NCBI GenBank assembly: GCA_037176905.1
Contig: JBBBWG010030753.1
Span: 39,660-103,659 of the forward strand
Length of the DNA: 64,000 bases
Origin: Azolla pinnata
Taxonomy: Eukaryota > Streptophyta > Polypodiopsida > Salviniales > Salviniaceae
Direction of reading: 5' to 3'
The first letter of the stretch is position 1, and the number at the start of each line of letters is the position of its first letter. The notes under the pieces are model-generated. The model was not told the origin of the DNA. It searched no databases and saw nothing but the letters and a program-made list of their open reading frames with translations. This document shows positions 1-10,799 of the stretch, one piece after another. Made by a program: the position numbers and the translations under genes.

Positions 1-317
1 TCAAAGGATCGATCTCGCAGGTTATCGGAAGGTTTATGATTTTCCTAGCATCTGTCTCTCTGTATGGAATGGGGTTGTTTTGTAGTCGGCTTCCATCGAG
101 GGAAAAAGGCTCTCTGTGGGCGTGAGAAATGCCCAAGTATCTCTCTCGTTTCGTAGATTTAGCAAGAGTTCTTCTCGTAGCACCATGGCTGGCTTCCATC
201 ATATTGCAGAAGTGTATTAGATTCTGAAAGATCCCGCTTTCTCGATGCTGTGGACATTGCTCATGGACCGGGCTCCAGAGCATCACTTTGCTCTCGTGCT
301 CTAATTCTTTTGCTACC

Positions 318-1090
318 ATTTGTCTTACACTTTTGGATGCCCTATGTGTTCTTCTCTGAGATGGCATAGTTTGGGTTTTAGGGTTAACTGAAACCCTAAA
401 CCGGAATACATGGTGAAGGAGGCTCACGTGATAGGACCAGAATATGTGGTGAATGAGGTTCACATGATAGATCACAAAAACTTTCATGTTGAACCAGAAT
501 ATGAGGTGAATGAGACCATTTGTCTTACACTTTTGAAAGGCCCTATGTGTTCTTCTCTGAGATGGCATAGTTTGGCCTTTAGGGTTAACCGCAAACCCTA
601 AACCGGAATACATGGTGAAGGAGGCTCACGTGATTGAATCAGAATATGTGGTGAATGGGGTTCACATGATAGATCACAAAAACTTCCATGTTGAACCAGA
701 ATATGTGGTGAATGAGACCATTTGTCTAACGCTTTTGAAAGGCCCTATGTGTTCTTCTCTGAGATGGCATAGTTTGGGTTTTAGGGTTAACTGAAACCCT
801 AAACCGGAATACATTGTGAAGGAGGTTCACCTGATAGAGCAAAGGCAAATTTTCCACCTTGAACCAGAATATGTGGTGAATGAGACCGTTTGTCTTACAC
901 TTTTGAAAGGCCCTATGTGTTCTTCTCTGAGATGGCATAGTTTGGGTTTTAGGGTTAACCGCAAACCCTTAACTGGAATACACGGTGAAGGAGGTTCACG
1001 TGATAGAGCAAAGGGCAAATTTTCCACCTTGAACCAGAGTATGTGGTGAAAGAGGTTCACATGATAGATCGCAAAAGCTTTTCCCTTGCT
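318..1090. repeat. four-copy ~200-bp tandem repeat
   Basis: Four head-to-tail copies begin near 318, 519, 721 and 890; the last two are shorter (about 168 bp). Each carries TTGTCTTACACTTTTGAAAG, GATGGCATAGTTTGGGTTTT, a TAGGGTTAAC telobox-like piece and a CACGTG or similar core. Each unit also contains shorter sub-repeats of the form GGTGAANGAGGNTCAC. The copies are open in one frame, but the peptides look like nothing known and the array lies just upstream of exons of a small gene, so it is probably intronic or 5' flanking. Confidence 0.85.
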
Positions 1091-1136
1091 CAAATTTGGG
1101 TAATGCTACTCATGATTTGCCTCAAGCTGATTTCAG

Positions 1137-1784
1137 CTTTCAGTAGATTGTTCAGGGAGGCAAATACTGGCCTTGTGGAACCAAACCCTGCTCTTTGTAG
1201 AGCATTGATCCTAACAAATGGTAAATAGACAAAAGAGTAGCCTTTTTTATCGGCTATATCCTTGAACTGTTCGTAGAGAAAATGTTTCTATCCAAAACTG
1301 ATCCTTCTGCTGCTGTATTTGCAGGGAGTGGAACTATGATCGCCCAAGAAAAGAAATGAAACCAAAGATGAAGGGTCACAAGTGTGATCGCCTGGCTGCT
1401 GAAAAGTAGTGGATTCCTACACGTCTAGTTTGTGGATTTTGTTTTGAGCTTGCTTTCTCTGAACCATGATTTATTTCTTTTGACCATTGCAGACGAGCGA
1501 GAACCGAGGAACTCATGAAGAAAATGCCACAGATGTTGTTTGACATGAAGGTGAATTTCCATGTTCTCTAAATTGTCATATTGTCTGGATGATAATGCCT
1601 AGAAAAATGTTTGTTATGTAACTTCGAAATGTGATTGTGGGAGCTCTTTTGTTACGATGCTCGATGGAAACAATAATCAAACTGTTGTTTGATATACTTC
1701 TCAGTAAACATCTGTTTTGCCATTGTTTTTGTGCAGAAAAGGACATGGGAGAGAAGGCTGAAAGCCAAGTTAGCGGATTCGTAG
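1137..1784 (+). CDS. 3' exons of a small basic protein (partial gene)
   Basis: Four exons join in phase: about 1137-1220, 1325-1405, 1493-1550 and 1737-1784 (TAG stop). All introns are GT-AG. The joined C-terminal part is about 88 residues, strongly basic, with the stretches GLVEPNPALCRALILTNG, EWNYDRPRKEMKPKMKG, RARTEELMKKMPQMLFDMK and KRTWERRLKAKLADS. The phase match over three introns is the main evidence that this is real. The size and Lys/Arg-rich helical character recall small organellar ribosomal proteins, but that is a weak inference and I do not recognise the family. The first visible exon could start at 1137 or 1144 (two AG acceptors). Upstream exons are not found; the repeat array at 318-1090 would sit in the preceding intron or leader. 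Confidence 0.5.
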
Positions 1785-2640
1785 TTCCTGTTGCCTTGGT
1801 GGTTAGAAACCTACATTTCTTTTGAAGTTTCTCTGCATGTTCAAAGAAAATCAAAACCATTTTTTCTTTCAGCAAAATGGGATATTTCAAAACAAAAGCA
1901 TCTCAAATCAAAACTTTTGTCATTTACAAGGTATCAAAATTCAAAAGGTTAGAGAATGATAGCATGAAACATGGAGTGAGCGAGTGGTAGTTAGCATCGA
2001 AGGGGAAATTTGTTATGAGGATGTGTCACATACAATATGAGCACCAGATGAATAAGAAAGAAGGGAGTGAATAGAATGATAAATTGGGTATTGCAAATTG
2101 ACATTGCAGTTTTGCATGCAAGAATCTTACTTACATGCCTTACCTATGTTAGAAAATGAGGATGATTCAGAAGTTGAAGCTTTGAACTTTTGATCCCATC
2201 ATCCACCATTTCAATGACATTTCTTGTGTCTTTGCCATAGTTGATTGATCCCATTTGGGTGCTTGTATACATTCAATGCATGAATATTAATGTAATATGA
2301 CTTGGGGGCGCTTATTTGGTGTGAACAGAATCGAATGAGTGACGATCTTTTTGTGGTGCAAGAGATCTTTGATGAGGATACAGTCTTTACTTCAATGGGA
2401 ATACTATCTTGATTAACATGAAAGACTTCAATGGGAATACTATCTTCAATGTGTATAGATTTCTGTCTTTGGCTTTCTATTCTTGGGAGTGTTTCTTCTA
2501 TCTTTAGCGTGAGTGTCTCTACTAGTCTGGCTCTATAACACCACAAACCCTCTTCGAAAGGGTCATCTCAACCTGAGCTAATTCCTTGTGTTCCCATTGA
2601 TGTGACAACATAATATACGGATATTGTTCGATGTATTCTA
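1785..2640. other. intergenic, no gene seen
   Basis: No open frame with recognisable protein character on either strand. A short direct repeat (ACTTCAATGGGAATACTATC) occurs at about 2391 and 2428. Confidence 0.5.
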
Positions 2641-2650
2641 CGCATTTAAT

Positions 2651-2695
2651 ATGGTGTTATATCACACCATTGTCTTGTGTTATGACACAATGGTG
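2651..2695. repeat. overlapping hairpin-forming inverted repeats
   Basis: ATGGTGT (2651) pairs with ACACCAT (ending 2670) around a short AT loop, and CACCATTGT (2665-2673) pairs with ACAATGGTG (2687-2695). The two stems share sequence, so either hairpin can form but not both. Confidence 0.55.
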
Positions 2696-2699
2696 GGTC

Positions 2700-4220
2700 C
2701 TAAGTTTACACTGGAATGTGCTTATTCACAACACAAATGGCAAAGAGCAGGAGGAGTGGGAAGGAGTGGTATGGCATTATTTGGTAACCTCTGGCCCTTC
2801 TCGATTCGATCGAATCCAAGATGTTCTGCACGATCTCGTGGGTTTCTGTCTTCTGTTTCGTCTTTCCTTGGCCAAGATTTCTGTTTGTTTTTTTTTTTCC
2901 GTCGTCAATCTGTCTGTAGGCATCTGGCTTTTTGCTTCTCTTGTTATTAGTATTGGCCTTTTCTACTGTTAATCTCGTCCCGACGAGAAAAACAACAAAT
3001 AATACGTAAAAGAAAATCGCGGAGCGTCTATTGTAAATACGCTGCTTACTTTGAAAGTTCGTTGATTAATTGATTGATTAATTAACTAATATCTTCCGTC
3101 CATGACAATTTGGTCCGCTTAGTTGAATAATTCTTCAATTAATTAGTAATTTAGTTAAACACTTCTCAAAGATGAAAATGTTCTAGAAAGTTCGTGGCCT
3201 CATGGGCCCTTAATGTAAAATATCGGTATTTCTTTCTTTATTTCTTCTTGCTCTTCCAATATTATATCTGCCCAAGACTATGCTGCTGCATGGCTATGGA
3301 TCTGGGTTCGAATTTGATTCTACATACGACAAGCGTGTCGATTAAACGAATTATTTGCACACGGTGGGGGTGCTATTCGCTCTGCTTCCACACTCGATCT
3401 GAATCCCAATCAGATCATTTGTCTCTCCCTCCCGGTTGTTTGCCTCGAGCGTAGTATTATAATAAAAAAACACCCTGTTGCTATTGAAACTATTTTTAAA
3501 ATAATGATATGACAATGTTAGTTACCTTCTAATGGTGATATAATGACATAAATTTAGCTCCTCTGGGGACAAAGTTCTTATATAATATAATTAAAAAAAC
3601 TCCCAAATCGACTTCCTTTTATTATGTATATTTATTATTCTTGCTGTATATAGTTGTTTTTTTCTTTCTTCTTTTTACTTATTCCTTGTTCTTTTTTGTT
3701 CTTTTAAACTAAAAGACATATATCTAACTCTTTCTCTAGGGATAAAGTTCTCATACAACATAATTTAAAAACTCACAAATCGACTTCCCTTTTATTATAT
3801 ATATTTGTTAATCTTATTATATATATTTGTTGTTATCATTCTTTCCTTTTTTTCTTGGTCTTCCATTCTTCTTTCTTCTTCTTCTTCTTCTTCTTCTTTT
3901 CCTCGTCCAAAATCGCGATGGTTCCACCAGCGCACTGCACAGCTCTGACGCTTCAAATGATGCCGACACAAAATTAAGTTGTCGCACACTACAGTACACA
4001 TGTTTGGTGAGTCTTTAATGCATGGAATGAATAGGATCGAATAGATGAGAGATGGCTCAAGAGCCATTCGAAAGGAGATTTGCTGGGAAACTTCTGTGTT
4101 GTCGTTGATCTAATATATATATATATATGAGCTAGTTCAGTAAGGAATGAAGGGTGAGGATTAAAAGTTTTCAATCTTATAGTGAGAGATGAAGATTGTG
4201 ACACACAAACCTAGGGTTTA
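2700..4220. other. AT-rich intergenic DNA with microsatellites
   Basis: No supported gene. It contains a second, diverged copy of 'aaagttctnatanaanataat...cgacttccttttattat' (near 3570 and 3747), a CTT run near 3868-3898 and a TA run near 4113-4128. Open frames here are low-complexity. Confidence 0.5.
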
Positions 4221-4227
4221 AGTCTAG

Positions 4228-4720
4228 AAAGAGGCTGGCTACCTTCGTGAGAGATCCCACCGAGGCTCTGTAATTAGCTCCCTTCTGTTCTTTCCTTCTC
4301 TAAATCGCTTGATAAAATTAGCTTAACGATTGTTAATTAGCTAGCCGCCTTCATGAGCGACCCCACAAGGTTATGGGATTTCCACCCTTCTTCGTTTCTA
4401 TCTCATAGTTCCTTGATGTAATTAGCTTAATGATCAGCAATTAGCTAGCTACAAGGTGCTTAACTAGTTCCCTACTTCCTTTTCTTTACGCAATTCTTTG
4501 ATTTAATTACCTTAGCAATCCGTAATTAGCCAGCTGCTTTCATGAGGAACCCCACAAGCCTATGTAATCAGCCCCCCATCCTCCTTCCTTTGTATTCAAT
4601 ATCCTGACAAAACTATCTTGGCAATTAGCAAACCTCATGAAAGAATTGATTTCCTAATATAATTAGCTTAATGATAAGTAAACCTCAGGAAGAAACGGAG
4701 TCCCTGATATATTAGGTGAA
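4228..4720. repeat. degenerate ~100-bp tandem repeat
   Basis: The block 'GCTNGCTNCCTTCATGAGNGANCCCAC' recurs near 4231, 4341 and 4528 (trimmed form near 4444), with spacers rich in AATTAGCTTAAT. The copies are strongly diverged, which suggests an old array. Confidence 0.6.
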
Positions 4721-4970
4721 ACAATTCTATAAAGGAGGAAGTTCCATAGATTATGGTCTCTTTTTCCATTCTATACGAGGATGTCATGGGGATTAAAATG
4801 GAATTATGCTACTTCTAGTTGGTCAGTTGTTACCTTCACCCATGATTTAAAAGTGTTGTCCTTGACTTAAAATTTGAGGAGGGGTTGAAGAAGGTCCAAG
4901 GGTATGTAATTCCAAGATACACATTGTCAGAGCTTAATTTTTTTTCACACGATGACTTTCAAAAGTATGA

Positions 4971-5160
4971 CTAGTTTTGCTATCATAGGTATCTTACGAC
5001 GGTGTCCATTGATCGATATTCAGCGAAATCTTCGTTTTGCATGATTTCTTTACCTAGTTTTGCTGTCATGGGTATCTTACTATGGTGCATGTTGATCGAA
5101 ATTCAGCTAAATCTTTGCTTTGCATGATCTCTTTACCTGAATTTGTTGTCATGGGTACAT
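4971..5160. repeat. 84-bp tandem repeat, about 2.3 copies
   Basis: CTAGTTTTGCTATCATAGG at 4971 recurs as CTAGTTTTGCTGTCATGG at 5055, and partially at 5138. Both full copies end with the TTTGCATGATNTCTTTAC stretch. Confidence 0.75.
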
Positions 5161-5164
5161 TACG

Positions 5165-6090
5165 ACAAGAAGCGCGAAAGATCACAAATCGGCGCCTAAT
5201 CTTATTTTCCGCTAAAAAATCAACACCCGATTGATTCCGCCAGTATCGATTCTCGTAATCGCTTCCCACTTATTGTATCTTGATCGATTCCCTTACTATA
5301 TTCGATTGATAATAGCTGGTCATTCTAGAACCTAATCAAGCGATTAATACACTAATTTGATATGAATCAAGCGATTAATACACTAATTTGATATGAATCA
5401 AGCGATTAATNNNNNNNNNNNNNNNNNNNNNNNNNNNNNNNNNNNNNNNNNNNNNNNNNNNNNNNNNNNNNNNNNNNNNNNNNNNNNNNNNNNNNNNNNN
5501 NNNNNNNNNNACGCTAATTTGATATGAATCAAGCGATTAATACGCTAATTTGATATGAATCAAGCGATTAATACGCTAATTTGATATGAATCAAGCGATT
5601 AATACGCTAATTTGATATCAATCAAGCGATTAATACACTAATTTGACATCAATCAAGCGATTAATACACTACTTTGATATCAATCAAGCGATTAATACAC
5701 TACTTTGATATTAATCAAGCGATTAATACACTAATCTGATTTTAATCAAGCGATTAATACACCAATTTGATTTTAATCAAGCGATTAATACACTAATTTC
5801 ATATTAATCAAGCGATTAATACACTAATTTGATTTTAATCAAGCGATTAATACACTAATTTCATATTAATCAAGCGATTAAGACACATTTCATGTTAATC
5901 AAGGGATTACTACACTAATTTGATATTAATCAAGCGATTAAGACACTAATTTCATATTAATCAAGCTATTAAGACACTGATTTGATATTAATCAAGCGAT
6001 TAAGACACTGGTTTGATATTAATCAAGCGATTAATACACTAATGTGATATTAATCAAGTGATTGCGCACTGATCAAGAAGTTAATTAGAT
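5165..6090. repeat. 31-bp satellite array inside a TIR-element-like remnant
   Basis: From about 5332 to 6062 a 31-bp unit (core AATCAAGCGATTAATAC, then ACTAATTTGATAT) repeats about 20 times around the gap. The left flank (about 5185-5335) matches the inside of the TIR element at 28590-28975: both share CGATTCCCTTACTATAT, then CATTCTAGAA or AATTCTAGAA. The last unit runs into AAGTGATTGCGCACTGATC, matching AAGTGATCGAGCATTGATC there. So the array looks like an internally expanded copy of that element. Older, more variable units lie on the right; units beside the gap are nearly identical. Confidence 0.8.
5411..5510. other. assembly gap (100 N)
   Basis: Exactly 100 N, the conventional length for an unknown gap. 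It falls in the most homogeneous part of the 31-bp array, so the true array is probably longer than shown. Confidence 0.99.
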
Positions 6091-6097
6091 GACGCCG

Positions 6098-6316
6098 TCC
6101 GGACGAGTGTGAAACCGAGGAGCCGTCCGGACGAGTGTGAAACCAAAACGACCGTCTTCACAATCATCATCATCGTCGTCGTCGTCTCTTTCCATTCTCT
6201 GCAGGAAACCCTAATTCCCAGTCTTCTTCTTCTTCTGCTTCTTCTTCCTTCCCTTTCTGTGGGAAACCCTAATTCCCCTTCTCTCCTCCCAAACCCTAAC
6301 CCTAAAACCTGCTCTA

Positions 6317-6348
<32 letters not shown>

Positions 6349-6600
6349 CCTCGCTCGCCATCGCCCCCCGCTCCAAACCCTAATCTACTACCTCCATCGA
6401 ACCCCTTCCCCTCCTTTCCAGCTCCCTCCCTCCCCCCCAAACCCTAAACTGCCTCCTCCTAAACCCTAATCCCCGTCCTCTGCTGCTTCTGCTGCTCCTT
6501 CTCTCATGGAACCCTAATTCTCTCCTTCTTCTTCTCCTTCGCCTTCTCCTCCTCGCCCTTCTCCACACGGGTCCCGTTCTACATCCGTGAAACCCTAATT
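6098..6600 (+). promoter_or_regulatory. telobox-rich pyrimidine leader upstream of the DUF3511 gene
   Basis: AAACCCTAA or AACCCTAA occurs at least nine times in a CT-rich background with a CT microsatellite near 6316-6344. A 23-bp direct repeat starting GCCGTCCGGACGAGTGTG is found near 6097 and 6122. Teloboxes with pyrimidine tracts are typical of promoters and leaders of growth-related plant genes. The role here is inferred from position ahead of the start codon at 7538. Confidence 0.45.
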
Positions 6601-6659
6601 TTGCTTCGTGCGCTGACCCTGTTCCAGGCTCCTTCTTCCCCTCCTCCTTTCCGAAACCT

Positions 6660-7290
6660 CTCCCCGCTGCTTGCTTCGTCGGACTCCGATCGCCTTCTTC
6701 TCCGATCGTCTTCTTCTTCTTCGATCGTCTTCTTCTTCTTGAAGGTCTTCGATCGTCGTCTTCTTCTTCTTCTTCTTGAAGGTTTTCGATCGTCGTCTTC
6801 TTCTTCTTCTTCTTGAAGGTTTTCGATCGTCGTCTTCTTCTTCTTCTTCTTCGATCGTCGTCTTCTTCTTCTTCTTCTTGAAGGTTTTCGATCGTCGTCT
6901 TCTTCTTCTTCTTCTTCGATCGTCGTCTTCTTCTTCTTCTTCTTCTTCTTCGATCGTCGTCTTCTTCTTCTTCTTCTTCTTCTTCTTGTTCTTCTTCTTC
7001 TTCGATCGTCGTCTTCTTCTTCTTCTTCTTCGATCGTCGTCTTCTTCTTCTTCTTCTTCTTCTTCGTCTTCTTCTTCTTCATCTTCGATCGTCTTCTTCT
7101 TCTTCATCTTCTTCTTCGATCGTCGTCGTCTTCTTCTTCTTCTTCTTCTTCGATCGTCGTCTTCATCTTCTTCTTCTTCTTCTTCTTCTTCTTCGATCGT
7201 CTTCTTCGCCTTCGTCTTCTTCGATCGTCGCCTTCGTCTTCTTCGATCGTCGCCTTCGTCTTCTTCTTCTGCGTGAGACCATAATCCTCT
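6660..7290. repeat. CTT microsatellite interspersed with GATCGTCGTC
   Basis: Runs of CTT are punctuated by TCGATCGTCGTC and, in the left half, by GAAGGTTTTCGATCG. The long Ser-rich or Arg/Lys-rich frames on both strands are by-products of the triplet repeat. It probably lies in the 5' leader or an early intron of the DUF3511 gene. Confidence 0.85.
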
Positions 7291-7537
7291 CCTTCGTTCC
7301 TTCTGCTAAACCCTGATCCTCGTTTCTTTCTTATTGGGAGCTCCATATCCGTCCGGAGGTCCATCCGTTCTACCATACGGATCCTTCTTCCGCTCGGCTT
7401 TGCTTCTTCCCCAGCTCTCCCCACACCAGGGCTTCGCTTGCAGTCCCGTCGCCATCGCCATTTTCATCCTTCTTCATCCTTCTTCACGGTCCGAGAAGGA
7501 GACGCCGATTTCTTTCTGGATCCGTGGAGAGGATTCA

Positions 7538-8005
7538 ATGGCGGATCGATGGGAGCCCCATCCGAACAGCAGGAAGAGATTCACGCAATCCAAGTCGATG
7601 GAATCGTATATGCAGTCGCAGCACACAAATCAGTTCTCCGCCTCCTCCTCCTACTCCGCATCATCTTCGACGGCAGGTTACAAGATCTACATGGATTCAG
7701 AGCACGGGAATCCTTCTGATTTCCCACGCCACGACCAGAACCACATCCAGTACTATGATCACAGCCGGAATCAGTATCAAGAGCAAGGCAGTGCGAGCCA
7801 TGGAGGCGGCTATGGATTCAATGCTCCCAGGGTCACGAAATCCAAGAGCGGCTCGATGCAGGTCGACGAAGCAGACCTCCAGAGGAGGAGGAGAGTCGCT
7901 GCTTACAAGGCTTACGCCACGGAAGACCGGATCAAGTCTTCCTTCCGAAAGAGCTTCCGCTGGCTCAAGGACAAGTGCTCCACCATTCGCCACGGGCTAT
8001 GGTGA
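7538..8005 (+). CDS. DUF3511 domain protein
   Basis: A 155-residue single-exon protein. The C-terminal ~45 residues carry the DUF3511 signature: a basic RRRRVAAYKAYATEDRIK segment, then SFRKSFRWLKDK and an aromatic end (HGLW). This small family of unknown function is, to my knowledge, restricted to plants. The N-terminal two thirds is polar and low-complexity (Ser, Gln, His, Gly) with SKS-type basic patches. I chose the ATG at 7538 (MADRWEPHPN) because the in-frame sequence upstream, open back to 7334, is leader-like and unlike the family. Length is in the usual DUF3511 range. The long CTT/telobox leader and the CT-rich tandem array directly after the stop are odd but lie outside the coding frame. 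Molecular role unknown. Confidence 0.82.
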   Translation: MADRWEPHPNSRKRFTQSKSMESYMQSQHTNQFSASSSYSASSSTAGYKIYMDSEHGNPSDFPRHDQNHIQYYDHSRNQYQEQGSASHGGGYGFNAPRVTKSKSGSMQVDEADLQRRRRVAAYKAYATEDRIKSSFRKSFRWLKDKCSTIRHGLW

Positions 8006-8099
8006 AACGGAAAGAGAAGCAGCGAAGAAAGGAAGGGCCTTGTGTACATGCCTAGTCCGGCTCTTCCTCTTGTCTATGACTTCTTCTGCGTTGAGATCG

Positions 8100-8685
8100 A
8101 CTCTCTCTCTCTCTCTCTCTCGTGTTACAAGCTTTCTTGGCCATGGCTCTTCTGCGTCTTCGCCTCTCTTCTCTCTCTCTCTCATTACAAGCCTTCTTGG
8201 CCATGGCTTCTTCTGCGTTTTCGCCTCTCTTCTTTCTCTCTCTCTCTCTCTCATTTCAAGCTTTCTTGGCCATGGCTTCTTCTGCGTCTTCGCCTCCCTT
8301 CTCTCTCTCTCATTTCAAGCTTTCTTGGCTATGGCTTCTTCTGCGTCTTCGCCTCTCTTCTCTCTCTCTCGCTCATTACAAGCTTTCTTGGCCATGGCTT
8401 CTTCTGCGTCTTCGCCTCCCTTCTCTCTCTCTCATTACAAGCTTTCTTGGCAATGGCTTCTTCTGCGTCTTCGCCTCTCTTCTCTCTCTCTCTCTCATTA
8501 CAAGCTTTCTTGGCTATGGCTTCTTCTGCGTCTTCGCCTCTCCTCTCTCTCTCTCATTACAAGCTTTCTTGGCTATGGCTTGCTTCTTTCCGGCTTCATG
8601 CAAAAACATCAGAAAGGTCCATGGTTAGCGTTCGTTCTTTTTCCGGCTTCATGCAAAAGCATCAGAAAGGCTATGGCATCTGCGG
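8100..8685. repeat. ~60-70-bp CT-rich minisatellite, 8 copies, plus a short 2-copy repeat
   Basis: Each unit holds CTTTCTTGGCCATGGCTTCT, then CTGCGTCTTCGCCTC and a CT run ending ATTACAAG. Units start near 8131, 8190, 8261, 8320, 8382, 8441, 8508 and 8567. After it, CCGGCTTCATGCAAAA.CATC occurs twice (about 8590 and 8642). The array begins about 95 bp after the DUF3511 stop and is probably in its 3' UTR or just beyond. Confidence 0.9.
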
Positions 8686-8689
8686 GGCA

Positions 8690-9260
8690 ATTCATTTGCA
8701 CGAGGGGCAAAAGCTATGGCGATGGATTGGGCAGATGCCGAGCATTGAATTAAGGCCATCGGGTGAACTTTTCAGACAGTGTTTGGAGCCTTTCACAGAA
8801 CAGCGTGAAGCGATGGTAAATGCACATCTCTTTCTCCATGGATCTTCTATCAACTCCACGCATCTGTCCCTGTTACCATCAAATCCCGCTTCATCCCGCT
8901 TCCTCCATCGCCTGCCTGGATGATCGAATTTGTTCCCAAGTGCCAAACAGATTGCCTTCCAAATCAACCACTGGACATCACCGATGGATGGGAGGAAAGT
9001 GTTCAAATACCTTGTTTCTCTGACACGTGAGATGTGGCGAATGTAGCTATACGTGGCCATGCGCAGACTCTGACAGTAAATTCTCTGCAAAGGATGGAAG
9101 AAATGAATGTGCTCCATAGCTTTGATTGCGGGCCTCACCCGTCCTTCCATTTGCGTTTGCGGAGTTGAAAGACATTCTTGTGTCAGGAGGATTATGAATG
9201 AATAAGGAATGTTAACAGGATTTCGTATGAGACATGAAACCGGGTTTGCTTTGTATATAT
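8690..9260. other. downstream region, no gene supported
   Basis: A 216-codon minus-strand frame spans much of this stretch, but it has no domain, no codon bias and runs into a minisatellite, so I do not call it. No other structure seen. Confidence 0.4.
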
Positions 9261-9299
9261 ATATGATCCATTCATCATCTTGAATTTTGGCCTGCTGTA

Positions 9300-10075
9300 T
9301 ACTACCTATGTGTGTTCTATTCATCAGTTTAATTGAGAACAATTTGATGTGATTGATAGTACCGATATTTTGATCTATTCATCATCTTGATTGGGGATAA
9401 GTTTGATCTGATGCATACCATGGCTTTATATGATCTATGTTCATCATCTTGATTGTATACAAACTCTATATGTGATCCATCCGTCATCATAAATGAGAGA
9501 AATTCGATCTGATGTATATTGACTATGTGGCATCTATGCATCGTCTTAATTGACAGAAGTTTGATCCGATGTACATTAATTAACTATATGCCATCTTTTG
9601 ATCATCTTAATTGAGAGAAGTTTGATTTGATGTACAACTTAACTATATATGATCAATTCATCGCCTAAAGCGAGTGAAATTTGATCTGATCTATTCATCA
9701 TCTTGATTGTATACAAACTCTGTGTGATTGATCCATCATCTTAAATGAGAGACATTTGATCATATGTATATTAACTAACTACATGCCATCGATTCATCGG
9801 CTTAAGTGAGAGAAGTTTCATTTGATGTACACTAACTATATATGATCGATTCATCACCAAATGCGAGTGAAAATTTGATCTGATGCATACAAACTAGGTA
9901 CGATCGATCGATAATCTCAATCAAGAGAAGTTTTGATCTGATGTGTGCTAACTACATGTTAGTTTAGCAATTCATCATCTGAAATCGAGAGGTGTTTGTA
10001 ATGATGTGTGCTAACTAAGTGGTCTACTCATCATCTTAAGTGAGAAATTTGATCTGATGTGTACTAATTATTTAT
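9300..10075. repeat. degenerate ~65-bp tandem repeat
   Basis: About a dozen diverged units built on GATCNATTCATCATCTTAA, then GAGAGAAGTTTGATCTGATG and a short ACTAACTATAT spacer. Strong divergence between units suggests an old array. Confidence 0.8.
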
Positions 10076-10145
10076 TTGTTGCAAAGCCATAAGTGAAATT
10101 GTTATCATTGGAAAAGTACCAAATTATGAAATTTTTTTTCACCGT

Positions 10146-10217
10146 GCGTTTGTAGTCCAACGGTTAGGATAATTGCCTTCCAAGCAATAGACCCGGGTTC
10201 GACTCCCGGCAAACGCA
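10146..10217 (+). tRNA. tRNA-Gly (anticodon UCC)
   Basis: A 72-nt cloverleaf with no intron. The acceptor stem GCGTTTG (10146) pairs with CAAACGC (10210-10216), and A is the discriminator base. The D arm is GTCCAACGGTTAGGAT, the anticodon arm is ATTGC-CTTCCAA-GCAAT with TCC in the loop, and the T arm contains GGGTTCGACTCCC. B-box GGTTCGACTCC is intact. It matches the plant tRNA-Gly(UCC) consensus as I recall it, apart from a compensated pair in the acceptor stem (T/A for C/G), which supports function. A T run about 20 bp downstream could serve as Pol III terminator. Confidence 0.96.
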
Positions 10218-10359
10218 TTTCTCCTCATTTCACTACGTTTTTGCATTTCTCTTTAGTTTTAGTTTCTGCATTTCCTTCTCGCATTTTCTACGTGCATTCA
10301 GGCATCCGAAGCAAGTTCCATTGTCGTTTTGAAAGAAAAATCGCAAGATGAGATTCAGC

Positions 10360-10500
10360 CGCGACAACTTCGTCGCATCAGAGCCGATGCGATCAACTTC
10401 GTCCCTTAATCGCATCGTCCCTCGATTACACGTTGATGCGATCACGGGTTGTCGTTAATCGCATCGTGACTCGATTACACGTTGATATGATCAAGTCAAG
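10360..10500. repeat. short tandem repeat, 2 copies of ~55 bp
   Basis: TTAATCGCATCGT followed by CTCGATTACACGTTGAT occurs twice (near 10408 and 10457), with a related GATGCGATCAACTTCGTC piece just before. The rest of 10218-10800 shows no gene; a GA run lies near 10652-10671. Confidence 0.65.
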
Positions 10501-10799
10501 AGCGATTGGACTAGTCGGTCGAGGGCCCAGTGCATCGGATCCGAAAGCAAAGTCGGTGAAGCCGTTCGTTTTTTTTCCTGCGCCTCTTTCTCAACGTGCG
10601 TGTGCGTGTAAGCTCAGATGAGATCAATACATGGATCAAATCTGGAGCCGAGAGAGAGAGAGAGAGAGAGAGCTGATAATAGACACAATGAGCTGCTTCT
10701 GCTCGGAACTGTAACAAAAGATTTTTATGTATACGATGCATGGGACTTGAAAAAATGCATGTTTAAGATTCGAACCCATGCCCTTCGGCGCAGAGAAAA

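Noticed and set aside
6579-7424. Long Arg/Lys/Glu- or Ser-rich open frames on both strands
   Set aside because: Produced by the CTT/GATCGTC repeat; no domain and open in several frames at once.
8042-8923. 293-codon Ser/Leu-rich frame after the DUF3511 gene
   Set aside because: Follows the CT minisatellite; other frames of the same array are also open.
8692-9342. 216-codon minus-strand frame
   Set aside because: No recognisable domain, unusual composition and overlap with an unrelated minisatellite.
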